From Rostratula benghalensis (Eukaryota; Chordata; Aves; Charadriiformes; Rostratulidae): a DNA stretch of 64,000 nt. The position numbers were made by a program, and so were the translations under genes. Positions 11,258-23,900 of this stretch are shown here, piece after piece. The stretch lies in NCBI GenBank assembly GCA_013399305.1, contig VXAI01000035.1, positions 4,410,646 to 4,474,645 on the forward strand. The letters are read 5' to 3'. The notes beneath the pieces were generated by a model. It was not told where the DNA came from and did no database searches. It saw nothing but the letters and a program-made list of their open reading frames with translations. Within the stretch, counting starts at the first letter, position 1. Each line of letters starts with the position of its first letter.

Positions 11258-12330
11258 TTACAAATAGCCACCGATACAAAATTCACGCGTGGGCAGATTA
11301 CATTTCAAGGCGACAAGCCATTTTGCATTTGCTGGCAGGAGCTGGCATCTGTTTTTAGATGTAACATCCTCAGTGTAGCTGAAGAGCCTCTCAGAAAGAA
11401 CGCTACTGGGAAGAGCTCCAAGCGAAGACAAAGCCAGGTTTGCAAGATGTGGAAGTGAGCTAGCATTAGACTTCCACCAGTCAGCAAGACCTACAATGTG
11501 TGTAGTGTGCTCAGCAAGGTACAGATCTAGTTCATATTTGGCAGAAACAGGAGTCACTTGAGCTTGAGGTTGTCATGATCTTTTCCAAATAGCTCATTAC
11601 ATTTGCAGCTTCCAGGTGGGCTGGATGATACTCTTTGGTCTTTATTACTGCCTCTTGGATGACTGGGATTTTCCCCTGATGTTCCTCAGCTTGACTGTGT
11701 GTGACAGTTCTGGCATTGTCTTGGCAAAATTGAGAACTGGCAGAGAAACGCCTGAGCTAAGGAATCAGAACTCATGCTACATGGTGTCTTTACTGACACC
11801 ACACTGTTAAACTGCTCAGAAAGACAAGATAACACTTTCTTTTTCTTGGCCTTGTTGCCTTGATCCAGTACTCACATGCTGAGGTGGAACTGTCAGGGCC
11901 CTGACAGCTGGCATGATGACACACATACACGCATCTCTAGAGCTTATTTTTCAAGCTAACTCCTCAAAGGGGTTGAGGATGTGAATGACAGTGGCTGCCA
12001 GGCTCCACTGTACCTGAGTCAGCACCAGCTGTCTCCAGACAGAAAGCTATCAATGATTGTTTGTTCTTCTACAGGCTTTTCAGCCTGCAGGATGTGGTCT
12101 TCCACCTTGTGGCTGTGCCCTGGGAGAGCTAGCTCAGGAGGAGGCACAGTTTGGAAACAGAATTGTTTGTGCGTTTATAGTTTCTGAGTCTTCAACTGGT
12201 AATAAACCTGCCTTAGGCCTTAGACCTTGAGAAATATTTCCTTAAGAGGACTCTTTGGAATGATCTTAATTAATATGCATCATATGCAGAGATGCAAAGG
12301 AGATGTATAAAGCATCTTTCTACTTACAGT
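11258..12330 (-). pseudogene. Decayed hAT-superfamily DNA transposon transposase
   Basis: Reading the minus strand from high to low coordinates gives pieces of a hAT transposase in the right order. About 12310-12255: a W...VER...L...I pattern typical of the segment before the helical insertion. About 12022-11955: LTQVQW...LNPFEELA, then a stop. About 11932-11880: VIMPAVRAL. About 11557-11258: an open stretch of about 100 codons with DWWKSN, LPHLANLAL, SERLFS and R-x-x-LLPAN, the C-terminal dimerisation domain. The pieces are separated by stops and frame changes, so the gene is dead. The SERLFS and WW motifs remain intact. No terminal inverted repeats or 8-bp target duplication could be identified. 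Weaker traces (LHLAIKD near 12500) suggest the relic reaches about 12540. Its exact family (Charlie-, Tip100- or ZBED-like) is not resolved. Confidence 0.85.
11890..11907. repeat. Perfect 18-bp palindrome within the hAT relic
   Basis: CTGTCAGGGCCCTGACAG is identical to its own reverse complement. It sits inside the transposase coding relic just downstream of the VIMPAVRAL piece, so it is not a terminal repeat. Confidence 0.9.
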
Positions 12331-12540
12331 GCAGCCCGCCAGTTACAGCAGCAGCATAATATGGACAAGGTCCTCTCTGACAACTGCATAAAGTTATCTC
12401 ATCTGGTAATTTTCCCTTGTTTGAACATGTCTGGGATGGCAAGTTCCAACCATGTGTCAGCTGATGAAGGCCAGGTCACACACAACCCAGGACATGAAAT
12501 CTTTAATGGCTAAGTGAAAAGAGAGCCTGAGCTGTGATAT

Positions 12541-15500
12541 TCAAAGACTACGTACATGTTGGTAGTAAATTTCTGGGTTCAGCATGACTGCTCTTCGCAG
12601 GTGACCTTGCCAGTTTGTCTGGATTCATAGCATTTAAAAGCAGAAGTTGGTGGAGTATTTACACTGGGAAGGATGATATTGAAATTCTAGCTAGTACAGC
12701 ACTGATCTGAATACCAGGTAGGTGTTGCTGTAGGTGTTCATGGGAGAGGAGCTTTTCTGATAGTAGCTGTTGTATCCAACATTCATGGACTTTAGAGTGT
12801 CGCAGAGATCTCAATGTGGCTACTGTGAAAGTCTAACTGTCTCTGACCTCAATCTTTCCTTTGATACTTTTTTTGATTCTTGGACTTTGTCTGGAAAAAT
12901 CCGAAGGGAGGCATATTTCATGCAGATAAAGTTTTTGTCAGTACAATAATTAATGAAAAGGCTGTAACTAAAAAGCATTGATCATTTGGTTCATCAAAAT
13001 GATAGGTAGCTGAGACTCCTACACTCTCAGACTTCAGCATCCGAACAGCAAAAAAAAAAAATAAAGTCCAGGATGACAGGCTTTACAGAAAAAACGAAAA
13101 AATTAGGTCAAGCATTTTTCATATCCTTCTGAAGTACTGGTATCTGTTCTTATAAAAATAACTTGTTGAAAATAATATCTCATTTATATCCTATAGAATG
13201 TGATGAAGGCAATTTGTTAGTTGCTGTGTGGTGGGACTCTACTGAAATAAATCCACTGCATCATGTATTCCAATTACTTTCATTCTAAATGCATTTCCAA
13301 AGAGTACTTTAAAAAAAGTCACCTAAAAGCATGCAAGTGATCAATGTTTCTTTGATTCTAGCTGCCAGATAGTGAGTTAGGTAGTTATTTTTATCATAAA
13401 GTTTTCAGTCTGCCCATACAACCTAGAAAAATGGTGTTTGTGATCAGGGAGATTCACCTTGGAAAATAAAAAGGAGCCTGGAACAATACTGGAAACACAT
13501 TTGCTGAGCTGCAAGAATTCTTTACTGGCTATAGAATGTCCATAAAGAAAGTATCTAATTGTACTAGACACACTTTGGAAACTTTCCCAGAGGAATAATA
13601 GATAAGTTAACGGAGCACTTTTTAATTTTGCAAAGTGCACTCTTCCTTATAATTTACTTAATATAGAAATTTAATGTACTGCAGTTTACTGAACAAATTA
13701 CATTTAAAGTATTTCAGAGTTAGCTTGAAAGCTCTGCTTTGGTAGCCAGTTGGACTTTATTATTTGATTATCCAGATAAGGACAAGCAGTAACAAAGTTC
13801 TCTGTCTTAAGTGGTTCCAGGGATTATCTCTCAACCATTACCACTGTTAAATGCAGAATTTAAATTCCCAGAAAAAAATAATAAAGTAATACACTAGTGC
13901 TTTCCTGCCTCTGCACTAGTTCATGCTTAGTTTTCTTTTGACCTAAGTCTGAGAGGATTTCTTATTTGTTCCATAATAACTTCCATAAATGAACTACACC
14001 TTTATGAAATAAACCCCCTGAAGTTATAGGAAAATACAAGAAAGCTGGAAATTATTATGACCAGAATCAAATGTTCTCTTTGTATGTACTGCATTTCAGC
14101 TAAGTGAGGCTCTTTTCTATGTATTTGCACAAAACATCACAAAAAGCACTATTCTGGATTAGAAGTAACAGTATGTATAACTTATTTTCATTAAACAATT
14201 GTCATAGACACGTGATTCATCATAAATGATACTTCTGCCCTGCACTCCTGTGGGGCAATAATATAATTTAAAAATCCTTATTATGGAAGTGTTTTCTGTC
14301 TTTTTGATGACCCAGGATGGGCACATAGATCACTTGGAGGTGATGCTTACTTAAACTTCATGAGAAGCCAATGTAGAGAGCAGAATTTTGAGGTGTTCTT
14401 AAAGATGTTAGCGGGTAAGAAGATGCATGACTGTATTTGACTGTTTGAAGTCTCCTATGAATGGTTGTTTTACCAGGAGGAGTCATTGAAAAGACAGGGT
14501 ATCAAAGAAAAGGATGTCTGAAACACTCAGTGTCTGCTACTGTTGTCTTCTGCAAATGGGAGTTTGAAATTGTACAGTGGTGGCAGCACCTGGGAACTTC
14601 ATGGGATGTGGGAGAGGACAACCAAGAGGGCTGGATGAGGGAAGCACAGCACAGAAGACTGCAGTAGCAAATATTAGTGAAACCAGGGCATCACATTAAT
14701 GACAGAATAGTTTTTGAGCTAACTTCACAGGCAGATGACAGATTCTGCGATGAGATGCCTGTGGAGTCTGAGAACTGCCAAACTGAAGAATGGTTCAGAT
14801 GCTCGCAGCTGGGTACTTCCAGATAAAAAAGACTACACTGCAATGGCAATTCCCCAAAATCTCACCTGGTCTCAGAGGGACTCACCACTATTTCTCCTGA
14901 GTTTAGTTTCGGCAGTCCACTGATGGTTAATGAGATGTTCTTGACTTAACATAGAGCTGACTTTGTTGACAGGAACGTTTCTGCAACTGAATTATGGAGG
15001 GGTTGTGTGGTTCCTCATCTCTGCACTGTGTATGTCTCTCTCCAGGGAAGACGTGGGGCCTCCAGAGGATTTTTGGTAAATTTTCCTTCCCATGGGAGGT
15101 CAGAAAATTCTAGTGATCAAATCTATTGCATGCTGCTGTGGTCCAGGAGAAAGAAAGATAAACAGATGTCCTCCACTAAAGCCGAGCAATGTTATTAGTC
15201 AGTCTCTAGTCCTAGTCCTTGCTGCAATCCACATGGTGCTAGTCAAAGAACTTGAACTCTGTCAGTTGATATTTTAGGCAGTTTTTGATCATTTTCCACG
15301 TGAACATGTTCAGTAAACAAAGTTTAGTATTGGATAGTAACTTCAAAGAAGAAGCCAAGGAAGCAGCCAAAGAGCAGTTCACTATTAGCAGCCTTTTAGA
15401 GTCTTGAAGAAGAATTAAAATGTCAAATTGCAAAAAATGGAGGATTTATCACTCCTACAGTTCTTTTACCAAATGGAAGAGCAGAGATGAAATTACTAAG

Positions 15501-18500
15501 AATTGGACCATGTTTAATATTTTTTTGTGATGCAAAGATGTTGAATTCTTAGAGTTGTTTCCTGGATGGGGTGATAGAGTGATGTTGTTTGCTTATTATT
15601 ATTAGGTATTCCAAATGTAAGTGGTCAGTGAAGCAGGTAGGTTGGGGTTTTTCAGTGCTCAGATGTGGGCCGTGCTCTTATCTGCAGGTTGATTGAGGAT
15701 ATACTTCAGAGTTTGAGTGGTTCTTTGGTGTGAGACTTCATGGCTGGAGATGAAGAATTAAGTTTTTGTCGTCTGGAATATAGGCTTAAGATAATCTCAG
15801 AGAAATGTTTTATGCTTCTGCTTCTTTGAAAAAAAGTATACATGCTGTTTGCTTTTAGCAGAAACATATAAATGGATAAAGCAGTAAATGGCCTCATGAG
15901 ATTAACATTCAATTAATAGATGATTTCCTCTATACAAAGATTTTTATTAGCATTATGATTACTGAGTATAATTAGTCATAGAAGTCTATACTATCATCAC
16001 GTTGAAGAACATGACTGGATCTAATTAAAGCTAATGCGAAGAATTGGGTAGTGCATTTTGACTAGGAGGTAATGCAAAATCCCATGCTCTTATCAACTAT
16101 GAGCTTCAGTGACATCATGTGGTCAGGACACATTTTGTTTCATTTGAAAGACAGCATTTTCAAAACCTAAGATTGAAAGCATACTGCTTTCTGTAAACTA
16201 AACATGTGAACCATGAGCATATAATCCTAATGGCCATGGCATACCATCCACAGCCATCAAAGATCACAATAATGACATAGACATCCTGGAAATTAGAGAG
16301 AAGCTGAAGAAACTTGTTTCCTTCTTTCTTGTAAGGTGAGTCCTCAATTCCACGAGGAACTAAAACTATTCTTCTAGAACAGGGTATGGCCAGCTGAAGA
16401 AAAGCAGCAGCCCATTTCCTAATGCTTCCTCTGAAGCATTAGAATACTGGAAGTAATTTCTGCCTACACTTGTAGATTGAGTTAAAAACATAGTTAGATA
16501 CAGCAAGTTGTTATTATTCGCAGACGTGAAGAAGATATTTAAGGTAAAGATGATCATTAATTTCCCTGTAATGACTAATGCTTTTATATTCCCAGAGGCC
16601 TACCGCTTCTTTGATGAAATACCTGCCAAGTTTTGGCTCACTCAGGGTTTTCTGCCGTCTTAATGAAACTATACTTGTACTTTCAGGGAAAAAAATATTT
16701 TAATGATGTTGATACAATGCACATGAAGTTGTTATAAAGGAAGTGAGATCAGCAGGTACATAAATAGTTCAGAAGAAATCACCATCCACAGCTGAAACTA
16801 AACCTTTTTTTTTTTTGAGGTTAGAAAGGCTTAAGTCAGAGTTTTATTTTTTACCTCTATTTTTTACAAAATGTTGTAGGAAAGCCTTCAGCCTGGTGGG
16901 AAGTAAGAAGTAAGATTCATGGGGGATAACCTCACAAGTGTGTAGATTCAGGAGTCAGATTGACTTCTTATTTAAGAGCTCATATTCCAAGCCATTATCC
17001 CCAATAAATTTGATTCAAGGAAATTAATACATCCCAATTACAGTAGTAGGAAAAAAAATGGCTTAGTGTTTTTTGCTTCTTTTAAATTCTTTTATTTTGA
17101 TATATATGTAGTTGATATAGACTATAGACTGTAGATGAATAGAGGAAGTCATTTAATGAAACCAGCTTAGTTTTACGAAGATAATCACGTCTCTCCAAAG
17201 AAGGTTGACTTTTACCTTTAACTTTTACATTTACATTTTTCTTTGTATTTGTAGAATGTAATGTTGGGACTGGCAATTTGAAAGAATTTTGTATCATTTT
17301 GTGTAGGTTGCTACTGCTGCTGGGTGTTAGCAAGTGCATCACTGATATACATTTAGAAGTTTTGAGAAATTGAATTTTTAAACATTTTGTCTCTTTTCTA
17401 AACAACAATTGCTGCCACCAGCTATTTTTTCTCCCTGTGTTTTTCTCACAGATCTCCAAGGAAAAATTAATATTTTCAACTTGCGTGTATCAAGACAGAA
17501 AGGTCTGAAAGACAGACTTAGATGTCTAGAAATACCACTCATCTCATGAGTATTTGGTATTAAAATCTACGTGAAAGCACTGGAATGAAGGGTGAACAGA
17601 TTTGAAAGCTCACAACCCAGTAAATTCTAAAAATCTGCTCTTTCTTTGTTTAGATGGAAATTTCAGAGACTTGATAACACATCAACTGCGAGATAAGCTG
17701 GAGGTGTGAAACAGCTCAGTCTATCTATCTCCTTTTCTTCTTTTTTTTTTTTTTGTTTTTTTTTTTACAACTCCTCCTTATTTTATTCGGGTGCATTTGC
17801 AGTCAGAAGCCTCTTATCAAATGTGTGCTTATAGTTGAAAATGACACACCTGCCCAGTATCTATGGTAACAAAGGCTCTCTTCAATCTCAGACTTCTTGG
17901 TACTCTTTTCTGCCTTTATATTCCTTGGAAGAATAGGTAATAGCAAGTATTTTTAACAGTTTGTTTTAATTTCTGTTGCTATTTCTTTGCAAATTTCCTG
18001 TAATAATCTGAGCATTTTGTTACTATAAGGTTTTCTCCAGTGATTCTAGTGGATTGACCTTTTGTGGTGGTGCAGAGTTTTTGTTTTTCTCCTTAAAAAT
18101 ATAATTAGAAATACAATAAATGGCAAAATAAACATCTTTTTAGTAAAAAAAAGAATGTCAATATGAGAGTTATGTGTAATACTGCATTAAATTCTGCTTC
18201 TGACGGACACACGAAACTGCAGACCTATAGGGAAATTGCTTTATTCAAAATCATAAATAAACTCTAGTTCATTTTTTATTATGGACAACTGATCTAATGT
18301 ATGAAGCTCTTTCCTCCTGTTGAAATTGATGAAAAAGGCAGGGTTTAGTATCTCACAATATCAGTCAGTTTGGATCACTCCATACTGAATCAACAAACCA
18401 TGGAAAATAATTGGATTAGTAACTTTCTCTTTATTTATACACCGTGACAATTAAAATAAAATTGAAAACATAAGGTCTCTTTTTCCTCTTTAAACCTCTC

Positions 18501-18954
18501 TCACTCTTTTCAGAGTTATAAGTACAGCCAGTATTAGCTAAAGGAAAGGGCTTCGGTACCATCTGTTTTGCCTGGTTCTGAGATTCTCTCAGCAAATTCA
18601 GAAGACAGCCTGGGCATATTTTGAGTTTAAGTGGTATTGTTTGTACGTTCTTTTAAATCAAGGTGAAGAGACAAGTTCCCCCGTGGAGTTCAAGAATCAC
18701 TTAGCAAACCAGATCCTTGTCAGAAACCATAACAATATTCTTTCTTTATAGTGCACTCTATTCAAGGCTACCCATGACATAAGGCTGCTATTCTTCAGTT
18801 CCTCCTGCTCTCCTATTTCTCATTTGACAAGCACCTTCCAACAAGTGCGAAATCCTTCACTTCTAAGAACAGTCTTTCTATTACAATGTGATGTAATCCT
18901 CATCTGTGTCCTACTTATAAAACCTCATAAGCTAATATACTTGACAAAGGTCTG
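12541..18954. other. 6.4 kb non-coding stretch, nothing firmly recognised
   Basis: The first 300 bases may hold very weak minus-strand hAT N-terminal traces (a possible zinc-finger-like TTNM...H pattern near 12560), too poor to annotate. The rest is AT-rich with no repeat hallmark. Simple sequence includes the T-tract at 17741-17766 and A-runs near 13050. The longest frame (17082-17459, minus, 125 codons) has no known motif. Confidence 0.5.
17741..17766. repeat. Poly-T tract with one interruption
   Basis: Twenty-six bases of T with a single G at 17755, preceded by a short CTAT repeat. No adjacent retroposon body is recognised on the minus strand. Confidence 0.9.
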
Positions 18955-19050
18955 TGGGTCAGATTTTGGCCCTAAGAAGAGCCATGTAAATCTCAGTGAG
19001 TGCACTGAAGTTACCGTAGATTTACACTCGCGTGGCAGAGCAGTGGTCAG
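18955..19050. repeat. Ancient sauropsid palindromic interspersed repeat
   Basis: The order GGGTCAGATTTTGGCCCT, CATGTAAATCTCAGTGAGTG, CACTGAAGTTACCGTAGATT, TACACTCGCGTGGCAGAGCA follows an old repeat common in turtles, crocodiles and birds: a 'GGTCAGATTYTG' end, an inner TTACAC/GTGTAA pair and a central ACTGAAGT. The arms ATGTAAATCTCAGT and TAGATTTACACT are partly complementary, as in a decayed hairpin-type element. I do not know its exact family name. An 83-codon open frame (18824-19075) runs across it and is not a gene. Confidence 0.6.
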
Positions 19051-19486
19051 CTCTCTTCAGTACATAATTCTTTAACCACTGCATCATTTTAATATGATGA
19101 TCTAGGAATGCAATGATTTATTATTTTGTTCACATGACAGCTCATCTAATTTGGATACAGATACACTGGGATTTGTATAATACTTTAGGGGGAGAAGAGA
19201 TTCAGAAACAAAATTTCTGAGACGCATGGTTTAATCTGAGCCTGCAAAAAATTTTTCAAATGGAGGTGTCTAACTCAACTGCAGCTGTGAAAAGATCTGT
19301 AGAGGGATTCATAGAGAAATATGGTCAAAGTAGCTTTCTGGGAGTACAAACTTTGCAACAGTTTCTTAAACAATTACAATCTGGGCAGGGGTATATTCAG
19401 AAAAGGCATGAAAACGGATGTCTTGACATTAGAAATGCAAAATAGTGGTTGAGAGAATTCACATCTGCAAATGGCTTCTAGCCCAA

Positions 19487-19545
19487 CAGCTTAGAGGTGG
19501 AAGAAAAGCTTCCACCTCAGCTGAGAGGTGGAAGAAAAGCTTGGA
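19487..19545. repeat. 31-bp tandem duplication containing a perfect hairpin
   Basis: CAGCTTAGAGGTGGAAGAAA at 19487 recurs at 19518 with one change (CAGCTGAGAGGTGG...), a period of 31 bases for about 1.8 copies. Within the first copy AGGTGGAAG (19495-19503) and CTTCCACCT (19509-19517) are perfect complements around a 5-base loop. The second copy breaks the hairpin (CTTGGAATCC). Confidence 0.9.
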
Positions 19546-20188
19546 ATCCACTTCCTGTTTGACTTCAGAGCAGTGGAGATACGTAGTGGATATTTTCCTG
19601 AGTTTTCCTAAGTTCTAAGACCAAGATCTAATACACTTCAGTTAGTTAGTTAGTCTTAAGGCTAAAGAAAAACTACTTTTAAAATAGCAGACTTTCTACC
19701 CTACTTTTTATTCAGCTATCTGGTTGGGAAAATAATTATTTGCACGTCACTGTTTCCCATACTGTATGTCTTTTATTTCTCTTCTACAGCTAAATCAGCC
19801 TTCCCCATTTTATCTTGTTTTTCAAGCATAAACATGATCTCAAGTGTATGCAATGACTGTGGGGAAAAGGGTTAGGGCTGGTTTGTGCTTGCATGGAGTT
19901 GAGTGTGCTTGCATGCCACTCGGCTGGACCTTCGAGAGGAAATCTGTGGTTGAGAGGCAAAAATGGGACTTCATGATGTCAAGGTTGTAACACTGTCTTA
20001 GGTGAAGCTGCTCCTCTCTCTCTGGTGAGCAATTTAGACCATGCAACGGCTGTCGAAGGCAGAATAGGTCAGGCAGGGGAGCATGGGTATTTTGTTTGCA
20101 TCTATGAGGAAACCTCTTTGCACTTGAGATGTGAACAGCATTGATTACTACCTGTTGCCTAATGTCTGTAATTTGCTGACCTTTGAAT

Positions 20189-20214
20189 GGTCAACCTTTG
20201 TGTGAAGGTTGACC
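20189..20214. repeat. Perfect 10-bp stem hairpin
   Basis: GGTCAACCTT (20189-20198) pairs fully with AAGGTTGACC (20205-20214) around the 6-base loop TGTGTG. Partial copies of GACCTTTGAA/GACCTTCAGG flank it. No known small RNA is recognised. Confidence 0.9.
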
Positions 20215-20802
20215 TTCAGGACTGAAGAGCGAAGGTAGTTCGTGCATATAGTTGTAGGTGAAAATGCATACGTACATATGTAGAAGTAAATACTGAAAGC
20301 TTTTTTATATTTTTGTAACTCTCTCTGCAGACTGCACTTTATCATTCTTGTTTAGTTTCTACTTCTGTATTACAGAGTCCATGAAGGGTAGTGATAGCAA
20401 GGATCAGAGGTAAAAAATATTAATAGGATTGTTTAATATTATAAAATAATTATGGTTTTCAAGGTTATTCTAATATCCTAGTCAATAGTAATATCATCAC
20501 AGTGTCTTCGTGTAATCAGGTTATGCTTAATGAAATATAGTGCTGAATACTCAAAATTAAAATTAAGATGGAATAGGAGAGGAAGATTGTGATAAAGAAA
20601 GTAAAGTTGTCATCATCATTTTATCAAATAACTTCTGCTGAACAATGGTAAAGCTCCACATAAGCTCAGTGGCCTTGTGCACAGAGGTCATCCAGAGATA
20701 ACACATCCTTCCCCGTCACCATTTCAATTATCTGGTTGTTTTCAATTTTCTTACAGAGCTGGCATGGATTTTAGAAGAAAAATTCTCTTCATCCAAAATA
20801 TG

Positions 20803-20950
20803 AAATCATAGAATAGCCCAGGTTGGAAGGGACCTTGTAGGAACACTTTTGTGGGAAAGGGATCTTAGAGGAGACTGTCTAGCACCCTGTCTAATCTTTT
20901 GTTGAAAACCTCCAGTAATGGGGAATCTAGCGTATTGCTTGGGAGGAAAT
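20803..20950 (-). mobile_element. CR1 LINE 3' fragment of a second subfamily type
   Basis: AATCATAGAATAGCCCAGGT followed by TGGAAGGGACCTTGTAGGAA, then GTCTAGCACCCTGTCTAATC and GAAAACCTCCAGTAATGGGG match the reverse complement of a CR1 3' region. The 'AGCCCAGGTTGG' wording differs from the 'GGTTTGGGTTGG' type at 4400, so these are different CR1 subfamilies. The match fades after about 20950, though diverged CR1 may reach about 21050. Confidence 0.88.
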
Positions 20951-23900
20951 CAAACCTGAAGAGCTGTCCAGTTTTCCCCAGCTCTGAATTGTGAGTGTAA
21001 ATACTCTTCCTTGAAAAAGCTGCTTGGGAGAAACTTCCCCTTTTTTACTCAGTCACTTTCTACAGTCAAACAAGACAGCAACCCACAAAGAAATCTGTAA
21101 AGAAGACAAAAATGAGTGAAGAAGAAGCTGAAGGCTGGGAGAACAAAGGAAATAATGTTTCTAAGGGGAAGAGAATGTGATTGCTCAGGAAATAATGACT
21201 TGTTACTTAATAAATAGTGTTTCATCTATTTATTATGCAGTTAGAGCTTGTTTGGTGTCTATGAGGAAATAATTGATTTGACTTTTAGCAGACACCTAAT
21301 GAGTTATAGAACAGCTTTAGAAATCCTCATACTGTGAACGGAATCGTTTTCACAGCTGATTTGTGAAATTTGTGAAGACAGGCCCAGAGTTCAAAACCAA
21401 CAGTGAACTCCTCCTAACATGGAAGGTTTATTTGGATCATTCCTCATGCTCAGCCCACTTGTAGCAATTGGATTAAACCTTCAAGATGAAATTTTTCTTT
21501 CTAAGCTTAAGGGTGTTTGAGCCTGAGGTGCTGTTGTGAGGTTCCCTTTGAAATTTTGTTGTACCAGTAGTTTCATGGTGATTGGCAATATCATACCCCG
21601 TTGCATAGAAGACAACAAGGACATGCTAACTGCGTTTTGGTGCACAGTAAATTTCTGATGGATGCATTCAGAGCCATGATTTTAAGCTTCACTATATAAT
21701 TTTATCTTGGGTTATTAACATGTTAATAGATCATAGAGTTTGGGGTTTTTTTAATTGTATGGAGGCTGGGACACGCAGTGAGTACTTTTACTGCATTTCT
21801 ACTCTGCTTTAAACAGGACAGGTAAAAAAATCTCTTTTGCAGGTTCATGGGCTTAAATCTCACTAGGGAAAAAAGTGACTGTGGTCAGTTTCCAGATTGT
21901 GAGTAAATGCTGACTCATTTAAAAGTAAACGAAAATAATCTGTTCTCCCTAACTCCAAATGTAAGGGAAAAACTGAATATAGAGCCTTTAAAGTAAAGAT
22001 TTTTTTTTAATCCCCCTCTCCCTCACTTGATCGAGGCTTCAAGACTGATTTGTAACTGATAGATTGTAAATTTGGGGAAATAAATATCTATAAAGGCTGA
22101 GGTTGCTTTTGCAGCATTTGATAAGAATCTGTGCGGTGAACAGATAAATTAGAAAATTATTTTTCTATTACTATCTAATATTATATGTTGCACATGATTT
22201 TTCAGATGTTACTCATCTCTTAAGCATATACTTTTATCCACAAGAACAGATTTTGCCAGTAAAAAGAAATCTCTTTCTAATGGATCTAGTACATTGAAAT
22301 GTGGCCTTTTTTTTGTTCCCTCATTTTAAAGGAAGCCAAACCTAATGCAATTGTGGGAAACAGAGAGCTGAAGAAAATGACTGAAGGAACCAGTGTTTTT
22401 AGCACACATAAGAAAACATAAATACCATAAACGCCATTTTTATTAACTTAGTGTGATTTATTACTTTTATGGCTGAAGAATTCCAGGACTTTAAGACTGT
22501 TGTGCCAAACGCTGCTCAGACTCATGAAGAGTATTTACATAGGCTGGGGACAACTCATGTCTTTGCCCTCCATTGGCCAGAGGCACAGGGGCATCCAGTA
22601 AGTAGGGACAATCCAGAGCACAGAAAGGAAGCAGGCACTTGCAGCAGTGGGGCACATTCCACATTTGCAACACCTGACTCAGGAACACAATGGACTTCTC
22701 CACCCTTGGAAACCTTTACTTAACCCAATACCTTTTGCAAAGGTACATTATTCCATGAAAAATTTGATCAGAGTTGTGGGGTGATGGAATGTGTTCTGTG
22801 GAAAGCTAGGGAGTAATTTTTTAAAGCCAAAACAAAACACAAAACTTCTATTGTGTTTGCAATCTGAATACATCACTCAGTCACCCATTTCTAACTGTTC
22901 TTTTCTGCAGAATAACCAAAATTTTCTTTTGGGTAAGATGAGGGTGAGAAATGAATATAGTAGTCCAGCTGGTGGGTTACAGATAACGTGATCATAAAAA
23001 TTAAAGTTATACTTTAGGTAATTAGGAAGTTTGCTTATTCTATCATTAATTGTGCAGCTGTTTAATTTAAATATAATCTGATTCAAAGTGTTAAAGTTTA
23101 CTCCAAGCTGAACGCTACTGTTTTCCCTGCAGTCTGCAGCATTTTGTCAGGGAAATATAAAATCTGGAAATAAAAGGAAAACACTATTTTTTGTTTGGAA
23201 AATTACATGTTATGCCTATCTGTAATTTTTTTTTTAATAAAAGGAACTTGAAGTAATGCAATTATTTCTACTGGGAAAACCCCTCAGGAGCAAGTTGTAC
23301 ACAGTAATTATGATTTTAGACTGAGCTGACATCTTTACTAAGTTCTGCGTTATCTTACCCTATATTAAGTATGTTCAGGTTTTGAAGTGGGTGTTTCAAA
23401 TGTCTTCTCTTAATTATCACTGTGTAACTGAAGAAAAGTACAAACTCACAGCCCCATAAATGTGAAGACTGTTTTGATTTGGTTTGTTTTGATATTGTTT
23501 TTCACATATAAATCATATAGACACATCTGCAACTGAAACAGGGATAAGCCTCCTGGTGTTATCTTATTTCTTAATTGTAGGCTCTCATTTTCCGAGGCGT
23601 GTGTTGACTTGGTCCTTTCCTTATCATGCCCTCCTCTTGTTTACTTGCTTATTTACTGGCAATGATGCTTATATTTTAAACCTATCTAGGCAGAGCAAGC
23701 TTTAAAAATGCATGTCAGATTTGTTTTAATTCAGAAACCATTTACTTTAGCAGCACAAGCAGGTTTGCTCAATGTTTTATTTTTTTCCCCATTTTCGCAC
23801 TACAGTCATAGAAATGCCTCCCTCCTCCAGATAACAGAAGGAGGCAGGTGTTATTGAGAATAAACTTTGTGGAAAAGTGGAGCCATTATTAAAAATACTT

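Larger units (their letters stand above)
19051..20802. other. Non-coding stretch with two local hairpins
   Basis: Apart from the 31-bp duplication at 19487-19545, the GTTA triplication at 19641-19654 and the hairpin at 20189-20214, nothing is recognised. Confidence 0.5.

Noticed and set aside
12540..12900. Possible N-terminal zinc finger of the hAT transposase
   Set aside because: Only scattered residues fit and the cysteine spacing is wrong; too weak to annotate.
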